64,000 nucleotides of DNA, taken from the NCBI GenBank assembly GCA_902594675.1, contig CACJNE010000004.1, positions 37,523-101,522 on the forward strand, in the 5' to 3' direction. Every line of letters begins with the position of its first letter. Position 1 is the first letter of the stretch. A program made the translations under genes and the position numbers. Origin of the DNA: an uncultured Pelagibacteraceae bacterium. GTDB lineage: Bacteria; Pseudomonadota; Alphaproteobacteria; Pelagibacterales; Pelagibacteraceae. Shown piece by piece: positions 46,700 to 55,244 of the stretch. The notes beneath the pieces are model-generated. The model was not told where the DNA came from. It searched no databases and was given only the letters and a program-made list of their open reading frames with translations.

Positions 46700-46725
46700 A
46701 CTATAATAGAGGTTCAAAATGTCAA
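46700..46725 (-). promoter_or_regulatory. Candidate promoter of the ffh operon
   Basis: On the minus strand TTGACA (46725-46720) is followed by TATAGT (46705-46700) after only 14 bp, shorter than ideal; the overlapping TATTAT lies closer still. A start near 46693 would place the transcript's 5' end just before hairpin 1 of the leader. The same segment reads TATAAT (46702-46707) on the plus strand and might serve dapF in that direction. Confidence 0.4.
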
Positions 46726-46749
46726 TAAATAAGTTAAATACTGAAGTAT

Positions 46750-47574
46750 ATGGAATTTAAAGCTTTTAAAATGGATGGTCTTGGAAATGATTTTGTAATT
46801 ATTGATAATAGGTCAAATAATGTCGAATTAACCAGGGATCAAATAATTAGAATTTGTGATCGAAAATTCATTGGTTGTGATCAACTAATATTTGTAAACA
46901 AAAGTAATAAAGGCGATGCCGAAATGGAATTTTATAATTCTGATGGAAGTATTTCAGGCGCATGTGGAAATGGTACAAGATGTGTAGCATTTTTAATATT
47001 TAAAGAAACAGACAAAAAAGTTGTAGATCTATTTGTAGGATCCAATCAATTAAAATCAAAAATACTTGAGAATAGCGAAGTTGAAACAATTATAGGAGTA
47101 CCAAAAACTCATTGGAAAGATATTCCAATGTCAGAAAATCTTGATACCAAAAATTTAGGTATTGAAATTAGTGACAAAAATAATTCAAGCTCAAAAGGAG
47201 GTATAGCTGTTAACGTTGGAAACCCTCATGTGATTTTTTTTGTGAATAATATTGACGATTTTGATTTAAAAAAAATTGGTCCAATAATTGAAAATAACAA
47301 ATTATTCCCAGAGAAATGTAATTTTACACTTGCAAACAAAATAGGAAATAATCATTATAAAGTTAAGGTTTGGGAAAGAGGAGCGGGGTTGACAAAAGCA
47401 TGTGGTACAGCAGCATGTGCAACAGCAGTAGCAGCAAATTTAGAAAAATTAGAAAATTCATCCACAGAAATTGAATTCAGCTTAGGCAAATTAATAATTG
47501 ATATTGATCAAGACAAAAAAATTCATATGAGGGGACCAGTCTCAGAGATAAAAGAAATAAAAATAAATATATAA
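46750..47574 (+). CDS. dapF: Diaminopimelate epimerase
   Basis: Interconverts LL- and meso-diaminopimelate for lysine and peptidoglycan synthesis. The two catalytic cysteines lie in GACGNGTRCVAF (about residue 75) and KACGTAACATAV (about residue 220). The start FKAFKMDGLGNDFVIIDNR and the motif NVGNPHVIFFV are typical. 274 aa is normal. Its stop overlaps the ftsY ATG by 1 bp. In many alphaproteobacteria a tRNA methylthiotransferase gene sits between dapF and ftsY; it is absent here. Confidence 0.96.
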   Translation: MEFKAFKMDGLGNDFVIIDNRSNNVELTRDQIIRICDRKFIGCDQLIFVNKSNKGDAEMEFYNSDGSISGACGNGTRCVAFLIFKETDKKVVDLFVGSNQLKSKILENSEVETIIGVPKTHWKDIPMSENLDTKNLGIEISDKNNSSSKGGIAVNVGNPHVIFFVNNIDDFDLKKIGPIIENNKLFPEKCNFTLANKIGNNHYKVKVWERGAGLTKACGTAACATAVAANLEKLENSSTEIEFSLGKLIIDIDQDKKIHMRGPVSEIKEIKINI

Positions 47575-48491
47575 TGGGAATTTTTGAAAAGTTTAAATTT
47601 GGTTTTAAAAAAAGCGCAGAGAATATTAAGTCTGGTCTAAGGGAAATAATTGTCAAAAAAGAAATAGATGACGACACATTAAATAAAATTGAGGAATTTT
47701 TAATAAGTTCAGATGTTGGTATTGATGCTGCGTCTGAAATTAAAAATATAATTGCTGAAAAGAAGATTGATCCAAATAACGAAACCGTTGATGAAATTAA
47801 TTTAATATTAAAGAATTATATTCTAGAGCTGATGAGACCATTAGAAAGAAAAGATTTTTTTGAAAATAAAGAAAAGTTAAATATTACTTTAGTATCTGGT
47901 GTTAATGGGGTTGGAAAGACAACAACGATTGGAAAAATTGGACAAATTTTTAAAAATAATGGGTCTGAAGTATTATTTTCAGCTTGTGATACTTTTAGGG
48001 CAGCTGCTATAGAACAACTTGAGGCTTGGTCAGGCAAAGTTGGTGTCCCAATAGTAAAATCTGATCCGGGTTCTGACCCAGCATCTGTCGCATATAAATC
48101 GATAGAATACGCTAAAAACAACAATATTAAGCGTGTATTGATTGATACCGCTGGAAGACTGCAAAATAAGAAAAATTTGATGGATGAATTTAAAAAAATA
48201 GCAAAAGTTATAAAAAAAACTGATGAAACTGCTCCTCATGATGTTGTTTTGGTCTTAGATGCAACATCAGGACAAAATATAATAAATCAACTTGAAGAAT
48301 TTAATAAAATTATAAAAATTACAGGTTTAATTATGACAAAACTTGATGGAACAGCAAAAGGTGGGGTACTAATTGCAATTTCAAAAAAATATAAAGTTCC
48401 AATTTTGGGTCTTGGCCTTGGAGAAAAAGAAGATGACTTACAAATTTTTAGTGCAGAACAATTTGCTGATGCTTTTACTCAATTTAATTAA
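47574..48491 (+). CDS. ftsY: SRP receptor FtsY, short form
   Basis: Membrane-associated GTPase receptor that docks Ffh-ribosome complexes at the translocon. NG domain motifs: SGVNGVGKTTTIGKI, ACDTFRAAAIEQLEAW, DTAGRLQNKKNLMDE, TKLDGTAKGGVL and GLGLGEKEDDLQIF. 305 aa is an NG-only form; the long acidic A domain of E. coli FtsY is missing, as in many alphaproteobacteria, leaving the N-terminal basic amphipathic start GIFEKFKFGFKKSAE as the likely lipid contact. It overlaps dapF by 1 bp and the convergent exported-protein gene by 8 bp. Confidence 0.96.
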   Translation: MGIFEKFKFGFKKSAENIKSGLREIIVKKEIDDDTLNKIEEFLISSDVGIDAASEIKNIIAEKKIDPNNETVDEINLILKNYILELMRPLERKDFFENKEKLNITLVSGVNGVGKTTTIGKIGQIFKNNGSEVLFSACDTFRAAAIEQLEAWSGKVGVPIVKSDPGSDPASVAYKSIEYAKNNNIKRVLIDTAGRLQNKKNLMDEFKKIAKVIKKTDETAPHDVVLVLDATSGQNIINQLEEFNKIIKITGLIMTKLDGTAKGGVLIAISKKYKVPILGLGLGEKEDDLQIFSAEQFADAFTQFN

Positions 48492-49044
48492 TTAAATTTT
48501 TAGAAATTAAAGGTTTTTCAATAGAACATTCAAAATTATTCTTATTTGTTTTATATCCACAAATTTCTGCGTAGCTTGAAATAATAAAATTTAATTTACC
48601 ATTACTAGAAAATTTTTTTAACTTTTTAGTTTCAATATTATATTCTAAATTTTGATGAAAATTTTTTTTACCACTAACTAGAATCAGAGTATTATTATCC
48701 TTCATTAAGTAATAAGCAAAGTCCTCTGGAAAAACTGGGTACGAATAATTTTTTACAAGTTTTTTTACTTTTTTTGGAAACCACTCGTAAGTTAGTAACG
48801 GGTGATCTTCTTTTGAAGTATGGTTGTAAATATATAAATCTTGTGGATAATCATTAATATAATTTGTTTCTTCTCCTTTTGCTAAAATAGCTTTATTTCT
48901 AGTTTTAAAATATAAGGTGAATTTATCATTATATGATTTCATTTTTCCAATATAAAAATATTTATTTCTAGTTTCACTACTAATTTCTGCATAAGAAATA
49001 TTTGAAATAAAAATTATAAGTATTATAGATAAAATTCTTGTCAT
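48484..49044 (-). CDS. Uncharacterised exported protein
   Basis: I do not recognise this family. The protein begins with a clear signal peptide: a short basic start, a hydrophobic run LSIILIIFISNI and a likely cleavage site after SYA. The rest (about 165 residues) is hydrophilic with alternating beta-like segments (KFTLYFKTR, TLILVSGKK) and two cysteines near the C-terminus (EICGYK and FECSIE) that could form a disulfide in the periplasm. No lipobox is seen. It is 49 bp after the alpha/beta hydrolase gene and overlaps ftsY by 8 bp. A periplasmic location is a fair inference; function is unknown. Confidence 0.7.
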   Translation of the reverse strand: MTRILSIILIIFISNISYAEISSETRNKYFYIGKMKSYNDKFTLYFKTRNKAILAKGEETNYINDYPQDLYIYNHTSKEDHPLLTYEWFPKKVKKLVKNYSYPVFPEDFAYYLMKDNNTLILVSGKKNFHQNLEYNIETKKLKKFSSNGKLNFIISSYAEICGYKTNKNNFECSIEKPLISKNLIN

Positions 49045-49093
49045 ATGAGACTTAACATAAATAAAGTTGATTAATTTTTGTTTGAATTGTGTC

Positions 49094-49906
49094 TTAATTT
49101 AAATCTTTAATAAACAACTCAATTGAATTAATAAGATTTTTATTAAAATCCATCATATGGTCATCATTTTCAACAAAAAAACTTGATTTTTCTCCATTAA
49201 ACTTGGTAAAAATTTCTTTTCCCATTTTAAATGGTACGATTTTATCTCTCATACCGTGCATAACAAGTATTGGAGCAGAGTTATTGTTCAATTTACTAAT
49301 TGAATTGTATTTATCTTTTAACAAATATTTAACCGGTAAATATGGATAATAACTTTTTGCTAATGTTTCCATAGATGTAAAGGGAGACTCCAATATCACG
49401 CCACTAAACGAATAATCTTTCGCAAGGTTAAGTGCGATAGCTGTACCCAACGATTCTCCATACAGTATTATATTTTTATCTTCTATTTTCTTTGAATTTA
49501 GCCATTTCTTTGCTGCTAAAGCATCATCATAAAGACCAATTTCTGAAGGATTTCCATCATTTCCACTAAATCCCCTGTAAGCAAATATCAAATAGTTAAC
49601 ATTCATTTTTGAAAATTCATTTAATTTATAAATACGATTATCAAGTTTGCCAGCATTTCCATGAAAAAATAGTATGGTCTTATAATTTTGGTTCTTTTGA
49701 AAATGCCAACCAACTAATCTACTTTCTGAGTTAATATAAATCTTTTCAATTTTGTGATTTAAGGGACCTTCATCTAAATAATTATTTTCCCCTGGATGAT
49801 AAAGTAGATTTCTTTGGTAAAAGTAAATGAAAATACAAATAATAATATAAATTAGTGGTATTAAAAAAAGAAATTTAGATAATGTCATTTTAAAATTAAT
49901 TCTCAT
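49094..49906 (-). CDS. Membrane-anchored alpha/beta hydrolase (BEM46/YfhR-like)
   Basis: Predicted serine hydrolase of unknown substrate. One N-terminal hydrophobic segment (about residues 10-28, LFLIPLIYIIICIFIYFY) should anchor it in the inner membrane. The oxyanion motif is FFHGNAG, the nucleophile elbow ILYGESLGTAIAL, the acid region LVMHGMRDKIVP, and the catalytic His near the end in ENDDHMMDF. 270 aa and the NLLYHPG motif after the helix match the BEM46-like group. It overlaps the MFS gene by 11 bp. The family has esterase or thioesterase-like members, but no substrate can be given. Confidence 0.82.
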   Translation of the reverse strand: MRINFKMTLSKFLFLIPLIYIIICIFIYFYQRNLLYHPGENNYLDEGPLNHKIEKIYINSESRLVGWHFQKNQNYKTILFFHGNAGKLDNRIYKLNEFSKMNVNYLIFAYRGFSGNDGNPSEIGLYDDALAAKKWLNSKKIEDKNIILYGESLGTAIALNLAKDYSFSGVILESPFTSMETLAKSYYPYLPVKYLLKDKYNSISKLNNNSAPILVMHGMRDKIVPFKMGKEIFTKFNGEKSSFFVENDDHMMDFNKNLINSIELFIKDLN

Positions 49907-51107
49907 TTTTATTAAAATAAATAAAAAACAGATAGCTAAAAATACATAAAATTAAAAATATAGAGAAGGAAATCTTATAGCTTGTGACTGTGTTTGCACC
50001 CATATTTTTAGAAAGATCAATTAATAATCCAATTCCCCATTGTACAAAAAATGTTCCTGAATGAATAAATACATTTATAGAGGTTAATGATTTTCCAGCA
50101 AGATTTTGAGGAAAACTTAAGGCTAAGGCAGGTTGTGTTAAAGATAAAACAATTGACGATAAAATATAAAGAGTAAACATTATAGCCCCTGCATTTTGGC
50201 CCATTATTATTATAGAAAATAAAACAACATAACTTATTGGCAAACCAATCTTTACAATCTTTATGCTGTCAATGCCTAAAGATGAAAATTTTGGTAAAAT
50301 ATATCCCCAAAACATAAATGCAAATAACATTGTTATATTTATCCAAAACAAGCCTGTAGCACTATCAAGTGGAGAATAACCTGCAACATTTAACATCCAA
50401 GGACCTGCCCATAAAGTTTGGACTGCTTGAACGCCTCCGTAATTTATAAAACATAGTGGAATTAAACTTATGAAAAATTTATTTTTCCATACATCTAAAA
50501 GATTTCCTTTCTCCTGAGTTATTGTATTTTTAGGATTATTATTCCAAGATGGGGTAAAAACTAAAATTAAAATAATACTTAATAAAATCAAAATTGAAAT
50601 TAAAAGAAAAATAGATCTCCAGCCGATCATCGGTAGTAAAATTTGTACTGGTAATGTTGAAATTACAAAACCAAAACTTGCTACCATCAACATCCATGAA
50701 TTTGCTCTTTGCTGATATTTTTCTTCAAACCAAACACGATAACCAGTCAGAGGTCCCATTAAACATGCTGCAACACCAACACCAATAAAAAATCTAGAAA
50801 TTAATAATCCTGTAAAACTTTTTGCAAATGCAAAAGAAATGGTACTAATCAGAGCTATCAATAAAAGATATGCTACGACTTTTTTTGGGCCATACTTATC
50901 AAGAAGTAAACCTGCTGGTATTTGCATTAATGAAAATCCTAAAAAATAACCACCTGCTAGCAGCCCAAGGTTACCCGCTGATAAATCAAATTCACTTGTT
51001 AGAACTGGAGTAAGTGTGGCAGTAATTGATCTTAATAAATTAGAAATAAAAAAGCCAAAGGCAAATACACAAAAAATTAAAATACTTTTATTTGCTTTAC
51101 TAATCAT
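49896..51107 (-). CDS. Major facilitator superfamily transporter
   Basis: Twelve-helix-type secondary transporter in the inner membrane. The MFS loop motif between helices 2 and 3 reads LLLDKYGPKKV, and helix 5 has the pattern GPLTGYRVWFEEKYQQRANSW. 403 aa is normal. The substrate is not readable; the general form resembles MFS members for organic acids or sugars but also unassigned exporters. It is divergent from the ggt-like gene with only 26 bp between start codons, and overlaps the downstream hydrolase by 11 bp. Confidence 0.82.
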   Translation of the reverse strand: MISKANKSILIFCVFAFGFFISNLLRSITATLTPVLTSEFDLSAGNLGLLAGGYFLGFSLMQIPAGLLLDKYGPKKVVAYLLLIALISTISFAFAKSFTGLLISRFFIGVGVAACLMGPLTGYRVWFEEKYQQRANSWMLMVASFGFVISTLPVQILLPMIGWRSIFLLISILILLSIILILVFTPSWNNNPKNTITQEKGNLLDVWKNKFFISLIPLCFINYGGVQAVQTLWAGPWMLNVAGYSPLDSATGLFWINITMLFAFMFWGYILPKFSSLGIDSIKIVKIGLPISYVVLFSIIIMGQNAGAIMFTLYILSSIVLSLTQPALALSFPQNLAGKSLTSINVFIHSGTFFVQWGIGLLIDLSKNMGANTVTSYKISFSIFLILCIFSYLFFIYFNKNEN

Positions 51108-51133
51108 TTATATCTCTCTACTTAATCATTACT

Positions 51134-52717
51134 ATGAATAATCAATCAACAAAAGATAAAGATGCACGATCGTCGAATGCAATGGCAGCGACTTCTCATC
51201 CATTGGCCACTGAAGAAGCATTAAAAATACTTAAAATGGGAGGAAATGCAGTGGATGCCTCTATTGCTGCTTCAATTGTTTTATCAGTTGTTGAACCTAA
51301 CGCAACAAGTATCGGTGGTGATTGTTTTGGAATTGTTAAAATGAATAATAAAGATGCAGTATCTTTTAATGGATCTGGTTTGGCTCCAGAAAAATTAAAT
51401 TATGATTTCTTTAAGGAAAAAAATATAGATAAAATTGGATTAACAAGTCCTCATTCGGTAACTATACCTGGAGCAGTTCATGCTTGGGAAACTATCCATA
51501 AAGAATTTGGCAAACTTGATTTTGAACAATTATTTTCAGGAGCAATTAATATTGCAAAAAATGGTCATAAAATTTCTAAAGTAGTATCGCAAGCTTGGCA
51601 AAACAGTTTAAATAAAATTAATGGAAATGAGAATTCAAAAAAAATTTTTTTAAAAGATGGTCGTACATATAAAGAAAATGAATTAATGAAAAATATTGCG
51701 TTGGGAGAAACGCTTGAGGCAATTAGTAAAAAAGGAAGTAAAGAATTTTATGAAGGTGAAACTGCAAAAGATATAATTGAGAGTTTAAATGAATTAGGAG
51801 GCGTTCATACTTTTGAAGATTTTTCTAAGCAGAAAACAATAAGATCAGAAACTATCAAATCTTTATATAAAGGTAATTTTATTCATCAATGCCCTCCTAA
51901 TGGACCTGGTGTTACGGTATTAGTTATGATGAAATTATTAGAAAGACTTAACATTCAAAACTATAAATTTAACAGCGTAGAAAGATTTCATCTTGAAGCA
52001 GAAGTTACAAAACAAGCCTATAAAGTTAAAGAAACAAGTTTAGGTGATCCAAGTTTTGCAAATATTAATTTGGATGAAATTTTAAGTGATAAAAATATTG
52101 AAGATATTTTTAATAAAATTAATCTAAATTCATGCAGTGATGTTGGTGACTTAAATATTCCAGCTCACCCAGAGACAATTTATCTAACAGTAGTAGATAA
52201 AGACTTAAATAGCGTATCAATAATCAATTCTGTTTGTTATGTTTTTGGATCAGGGATTACAACAAATAAAAGTGGAATACTTTTGCATAATAGAGGTACA
52301 AATTTCAGAGTAGAGCATGGACACCCTAACTGTATTGCTGGCTTAAAAAGACCATTGCATACTATTATTCCAGGTATGGTCATTGATAAAGATAACAACG
52401 CAACCTTAAGCTATGGTGTTATGGGTGGTCAATATCAACCAGTCGGACAAGTTCATGTTTTAAATAATATGATTGATTATGGGATGGGACCGCAAGAAGC
52501 TTTAAGCTTTCCTAGAGCATTTCATTTTAATAATATTTATAAGCTCGAAAAAACTGTTGATAAAGAGATTTTTTATGGTCTTAAAGAAGTAGGTCACAAT
52601 GTAGAATATATTGATGGTACACATGGTGGAGGGCAAGCAATAAAAATTAATAGAAGCGAAGGTGATCTATTAGGTGGATCAGATCCTAGAAAAGATGGGT
52701 ACGCAAAAGGATATTAG
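51134..52717 (+). CDS. ggt: Gamma-glutamyltransferase-family protein without signal peptide
   Basis: Ntn-hydrolase family enzyme that acts on gamma-glutamyl bonds such as in glutathione. The start region contains AATSHPLATEEALKILKMGGNAVDASIAASI and SIGGDCFG. The precursor cleavage site and nucleophile appear as the Thr in PETIYLTVVD, aligning with the NTTHYSVVD-type segment of E. coli; later GSGITTNKSGILLHNRG and LKRPLHTIIPGMV fit the small subunit. Unlike periplasmic GGT it has no signal peptide, so it is probably cytoplasmic. 527 aa is normal for the family. It is followed 2 bp later by the ligase gene. The exact substrate is uncertain. Confidence 0.85.
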   Translation: MNNQSTKDKDARSSNAMAATSHPLATEEALKILKMGGNAVDASIAASIVLSVVEPNATSIGGDCFGIVKMNNKDAVSFNGSGLAPEKLNYDFFKEKNIDKIGLTSPHSVTIPGAVHAWETIHKEFGKLDFEQLFSGAINIAKNGHKISKVVSQAWQNSLNKINGNENSKKIFLKDGRTYKENELMKNIALGETLEAISKKGSKEFYEGETAKDIIESLNELGGVHTFEDFSKQKTIRSETIKSLYKGNFIHQCPPNGPGVTVLVMMKLLERLNIQNYKFNSVERFHLEAEVTKQAYKVKETSLGDPSFANINLDEILSDKNIEDIFNKINLNSCSDVGDLNIPAHPETIYLTVVDKDLNSVSIINSVCYVFGSGITTNKSGILLHNRGTNFRVEHGHPNCIAGLKRPLHTIIPGMVIDKDNNATLSYGVMGGQYQPVGQVHVLNNMIDYGMGPQEALSFPRAFHFNNIYKLEKTVDKEIFYGLKEVGHNVEYIDGTHGGGQAIKINRSEGDLLGGSDPRKDGYAKGY

Positions 52718-52719
52718 AA

Positions 52720-54228
52720 GTGTCAAAAAGAATTGTTAAAAATATTTTTGAAAATAGTGAAACTGATAAAATTGCAATTTCGTCTGAAAACAATTCAAAA
52801 ATTAGTTACAGAGATTTAAAAATATTTGTTGAAGATATTTCAAAACAATTATCAGGAAATGGTATATCAAATAAGGATAGAGCCGCAATAGTTCTTCCGA
52901 ATGGACCATCCATGGCCACTAGTTTTTTAGGAATTTCAAGTTACATGTCTGCTGCTCCTCTTAATCCATCATATAAATCAGAAGAGTATGAGTTTTATCT
53001 TAAGGATTTAAATCCTAAAATAATTATTGTTGAAAAAAATTCAAATAATCCGTCAGTAGAAGTTGCAAAAAAATTAAATATAGAAATTTGTGAATTGAAA
53101 ATCCATAAAGATCAACCTGAAGGTTTGTTTGATTTGTTTGATAACAAAAGTGATTATTCATCCCCAAATGAAAATGATGAGGCTTTGGTCCTGCATACTT
53201 CAGGAACTACCTCAAGGCCAAAAATTGTGCCGTTATCTAATAATAATATTTATTCATCTTCTGAAAATATTTCAAAAAGTTTAAGTCTTACAGATAATGA
53301 TCATTGTTTAAATATTATGCCATTATTTCATATTCATGGACTTATAGCAGTTTTAGCGACATCAATGAAAGTTGGTGCATCAGTATGTGCCTCTAGCGGT
53401 TTTAATGCATTAAAGTTTCTTGATTTGGCTAGATTAGAAAAAATTACTTGGTATTCAGGCGTACCAACTATGCATCAAGCAATCTTATTAAGAGCAAATA
53501 AAAATAAAGAGGCAGCAAAAAACTTAAATTTAAGATTAATTAGATCTTCCTCAGCTTCATTACCTCCTGCTGTATTTAAAGATTTAAATGAAGCATTTGA
53601 TTGTCCTGTTATTGAAGCATATGGGATGACTGAAGCAACACATCAAATGACGTCAAATCCATTACCACCAAAACAACAAAAAGCAGGATTTGTAGGCCTA
53701 CCAGCAGGTCCAGAAGTATGTATTATGAGTGAAAATGGTGACATCATGAAAAAAGGTGAAGAAGGCGAAGTATGTATAAAGGGTGAAAACGTAACACTTG
53801 GCTACGAAAATAATGAAGAAGCAAACAAAACAAGTTTCACAAATGGTTGGTTTAGAACTGGTGATCAAGGATATTTTGACGAAGACGGATATTTGAAAAT
53901 TTCAGGAAGATTGAAAGAAATAATTAATAAGGGTGGAGAAAAAATATCTCCTTTGGAGGTTGATAATGTTTTAATGGATCATCCATCAATAGACCAAGCT
54001 GTATGTTTTGGTTACGAGGATAAAATGCTTGGTGAAAATATAGCAAGCGCTATAATTATTAAGTCCGGAGAGATGTGTTCAGAAGAAGATGTATTAAAAT
54101 ATGCTCAAGAAAAATTAGCAAAATTTAAAATTCCTAAGAAAATTTTTTTTGTAGATGAAATTCCAAAGGGAGCAACTGGTAAGTTACAAAGAAACGTTTT
54201 AGCAAAAAAATTTGGTTTAAGTAGTTAA
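52720..54228 (+). CDS. AMP-dependent acyl-CoA synthetase, oxalyl-CoA-synthetase-like
   Basis: ANL-superfamily ligase that adenylates a carboxylate and usually transfers it to CoA. ATP-binding motif LHTSGTTSRPKIVPLSNNN, then IMPLFHIHGL, EAYGMTEATHQMTSNPLPP, WFRTGDQGYFDEDGYL, and the catalytic lysine in PKGATGKLQRNVL. The pattern after the A5 motif (HQMTSNPLPP) recalls plant and fungal oxalate-CoA ligases, but I would not fix the substrate. The start is GTG at 52720, 2 bp after the ggt stop, and the stop overlaps the PanE-like gene by 1 bp. All three genes are therefore one unit. Confidence 0.83.
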   Translation: MSKRIVKNIFENSETDKIAISSENNSKISYRDLKIFVEDISKQLSGNGISNKDRAAIVLPNGPSMATSFLGISSYMSAAPLNPSYKSEEYEFYLKDLNPKIIIVEKNSNNPSVEVAKKLNIEICELKIHKDQPEGLFDLFDNKSDYSSPNENDEALVLHTSGTTSRPKIVPLSNNNIYSSSENISKSLSLTDNDHCLNIMPLFHIHGLIAVLATSMKVGASVCASSGFNALKFLDLARLEKITWYSGVPTMHQAILLRANKNKEAAKNLNLRLIRSSSASLPPAVFKDLNEAFDCPVIEAYGMTEATHQMTSNPLPPKQQKAGFVGLPAGPEVCIMSENGDIMKKGEEGEVCIKGENVTLGYENNEEANKTSFTNGWFRTGDQGYFDEDGYLKISGRLKEIINKGGEKISPLEVDNVLMDHPSIDQAVCFGYEDKMLGENIASAIIIKSGEMCSEEDVLKYAQEKLAKFKIPKKIFFVDEIPKGATGKLQRNVLAKKFGLSS

Positions 54229-55244
54229 TGACAAAAATTTGTATATTTGGTGCAGGATCTATCGGTGGATATTTGGCAGCTTGTTTAAGTAAAACAAATA
54301 TAGATTTATCTCTTATAGCTAGAGGACCACACAAAAAAGCGATAGAGGAAAATGGATTGACATTAATTAAAGAGGGTAGGTCTGAAAACTTTAAATTAAA
54401 AGTAACCGATGATCCCAAAACATTAGATGTACAAGACTATATATTTATTTCTGTAAAGGCTCATGCAATTTCAAATATTGTTGATTCACTTAAAAATATA
54501 ATTGGAGAAAAAACTTCGATTTTATCAGCTGTAAATGGCCTTCCTTGGTGGTATTTTTATAAAGCAAATACTGGAACGAATTTAGACAACCATCATATTG
54601 ATAGTGTGGATCCCGAGGGAAAAATATGGAAACATTTAGATCCAGCAAAAGCTATTGGTTGTGTTGTTTACCCAGCTGCTGAAATAACTGAACCAGGTGT
54701 AATAAAACATAATGGAGGAGAAAGATTTACACTTGGTGAACCTGATGGATCTAAATCAGAAAGACTTAAACTCATTGCTGATTTATTAATTGCAGGCGGC
54801 TTAAAAGCTCCTCAAAAAAGCAATTTAAGAGATGAAATTTGGATAAAACTTTGGGGTAATTGCTCATTTAATATCATTAGTGCTCTTTATGATAAAACCT
54901 TGGATGAAATTGGAAATGATCCAGAATTGTTAAAAATAGTAAGAAAATTGATGGAGGAATGCCAACAAGTAGGTGAAAAAATTGGTGTAAAATTTAATGT
55001 TTCTATTGATCATAGAATAAATGCTGCGATTTCTATTAAGGGTCATAAACCATCAACAACTCAAGATTTACATGCTAAACGTCCATTAGAAATTGATCCA
55101 ATTATTGGTTCTCTTATTGAAATTGGTAACAAAGTTAACATCAAAACCGAAAATTTAAAATATGAGTACGAAAAATTAAAAACAAAAGCGGAAAATCTTG
55201 GTTTATACCAAAGATCAAAATTAATTGATCAAATCACAAAATAA
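54228..55244 (+). CDS. 2-dehydropantoate 2-reductase family protein (PanE/ApbA-like)
   Basis: NADP-dependent reductase of a 2-keto acid. The N-terminal Rossmann motif is CIFGAGSIGGYLAACL, followed by the conserved lysine region VKAHAI, and the C-terminal helical domain has RDEIWIKLWGNCSFNIISALY and KPSTTQDLHAKRPLEIDPI, which is the ketopantoate reductase hallmark. 338 aa is slightly longer than E. coli PanE (about 300). It may be a true pantothenate enzyme or a paralog for another 2-keto acid; the operon with a GGT-like enzyme and an AMP ligase argues for the latter. It abuts the convergent dctM. Confidence 0.85.
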   Translation: MTKICIFGAGSIGGYLAACLSKTNIDLSLIARGPHKKAIEENGLTLIKEGRSENFKLKVTDDPKTLDVQDYIFISVKAHAISNIVDSLKNIIGEKTSILSAVNGLPWWYFYKANTGTNLDNHHIDSVDPEGKIWKHLDPAKAIGCVVYPAAEITEPGVIKHNGGERFTLGEPDGSKSERLKLIADLLIAGGLKAPQKSNLRDEIWIKLWGNCSFNIISALYDKTLDEIGNDPELLKIVRKLMEECQQVGEKIGVKFNVSIDHRINAAISIKGHKPSTTQDLHAKRPLEIDPIIGSLIEIGNKVNIKTENLKYEYEKLKTKAENLGLYQRSKLIDQITK

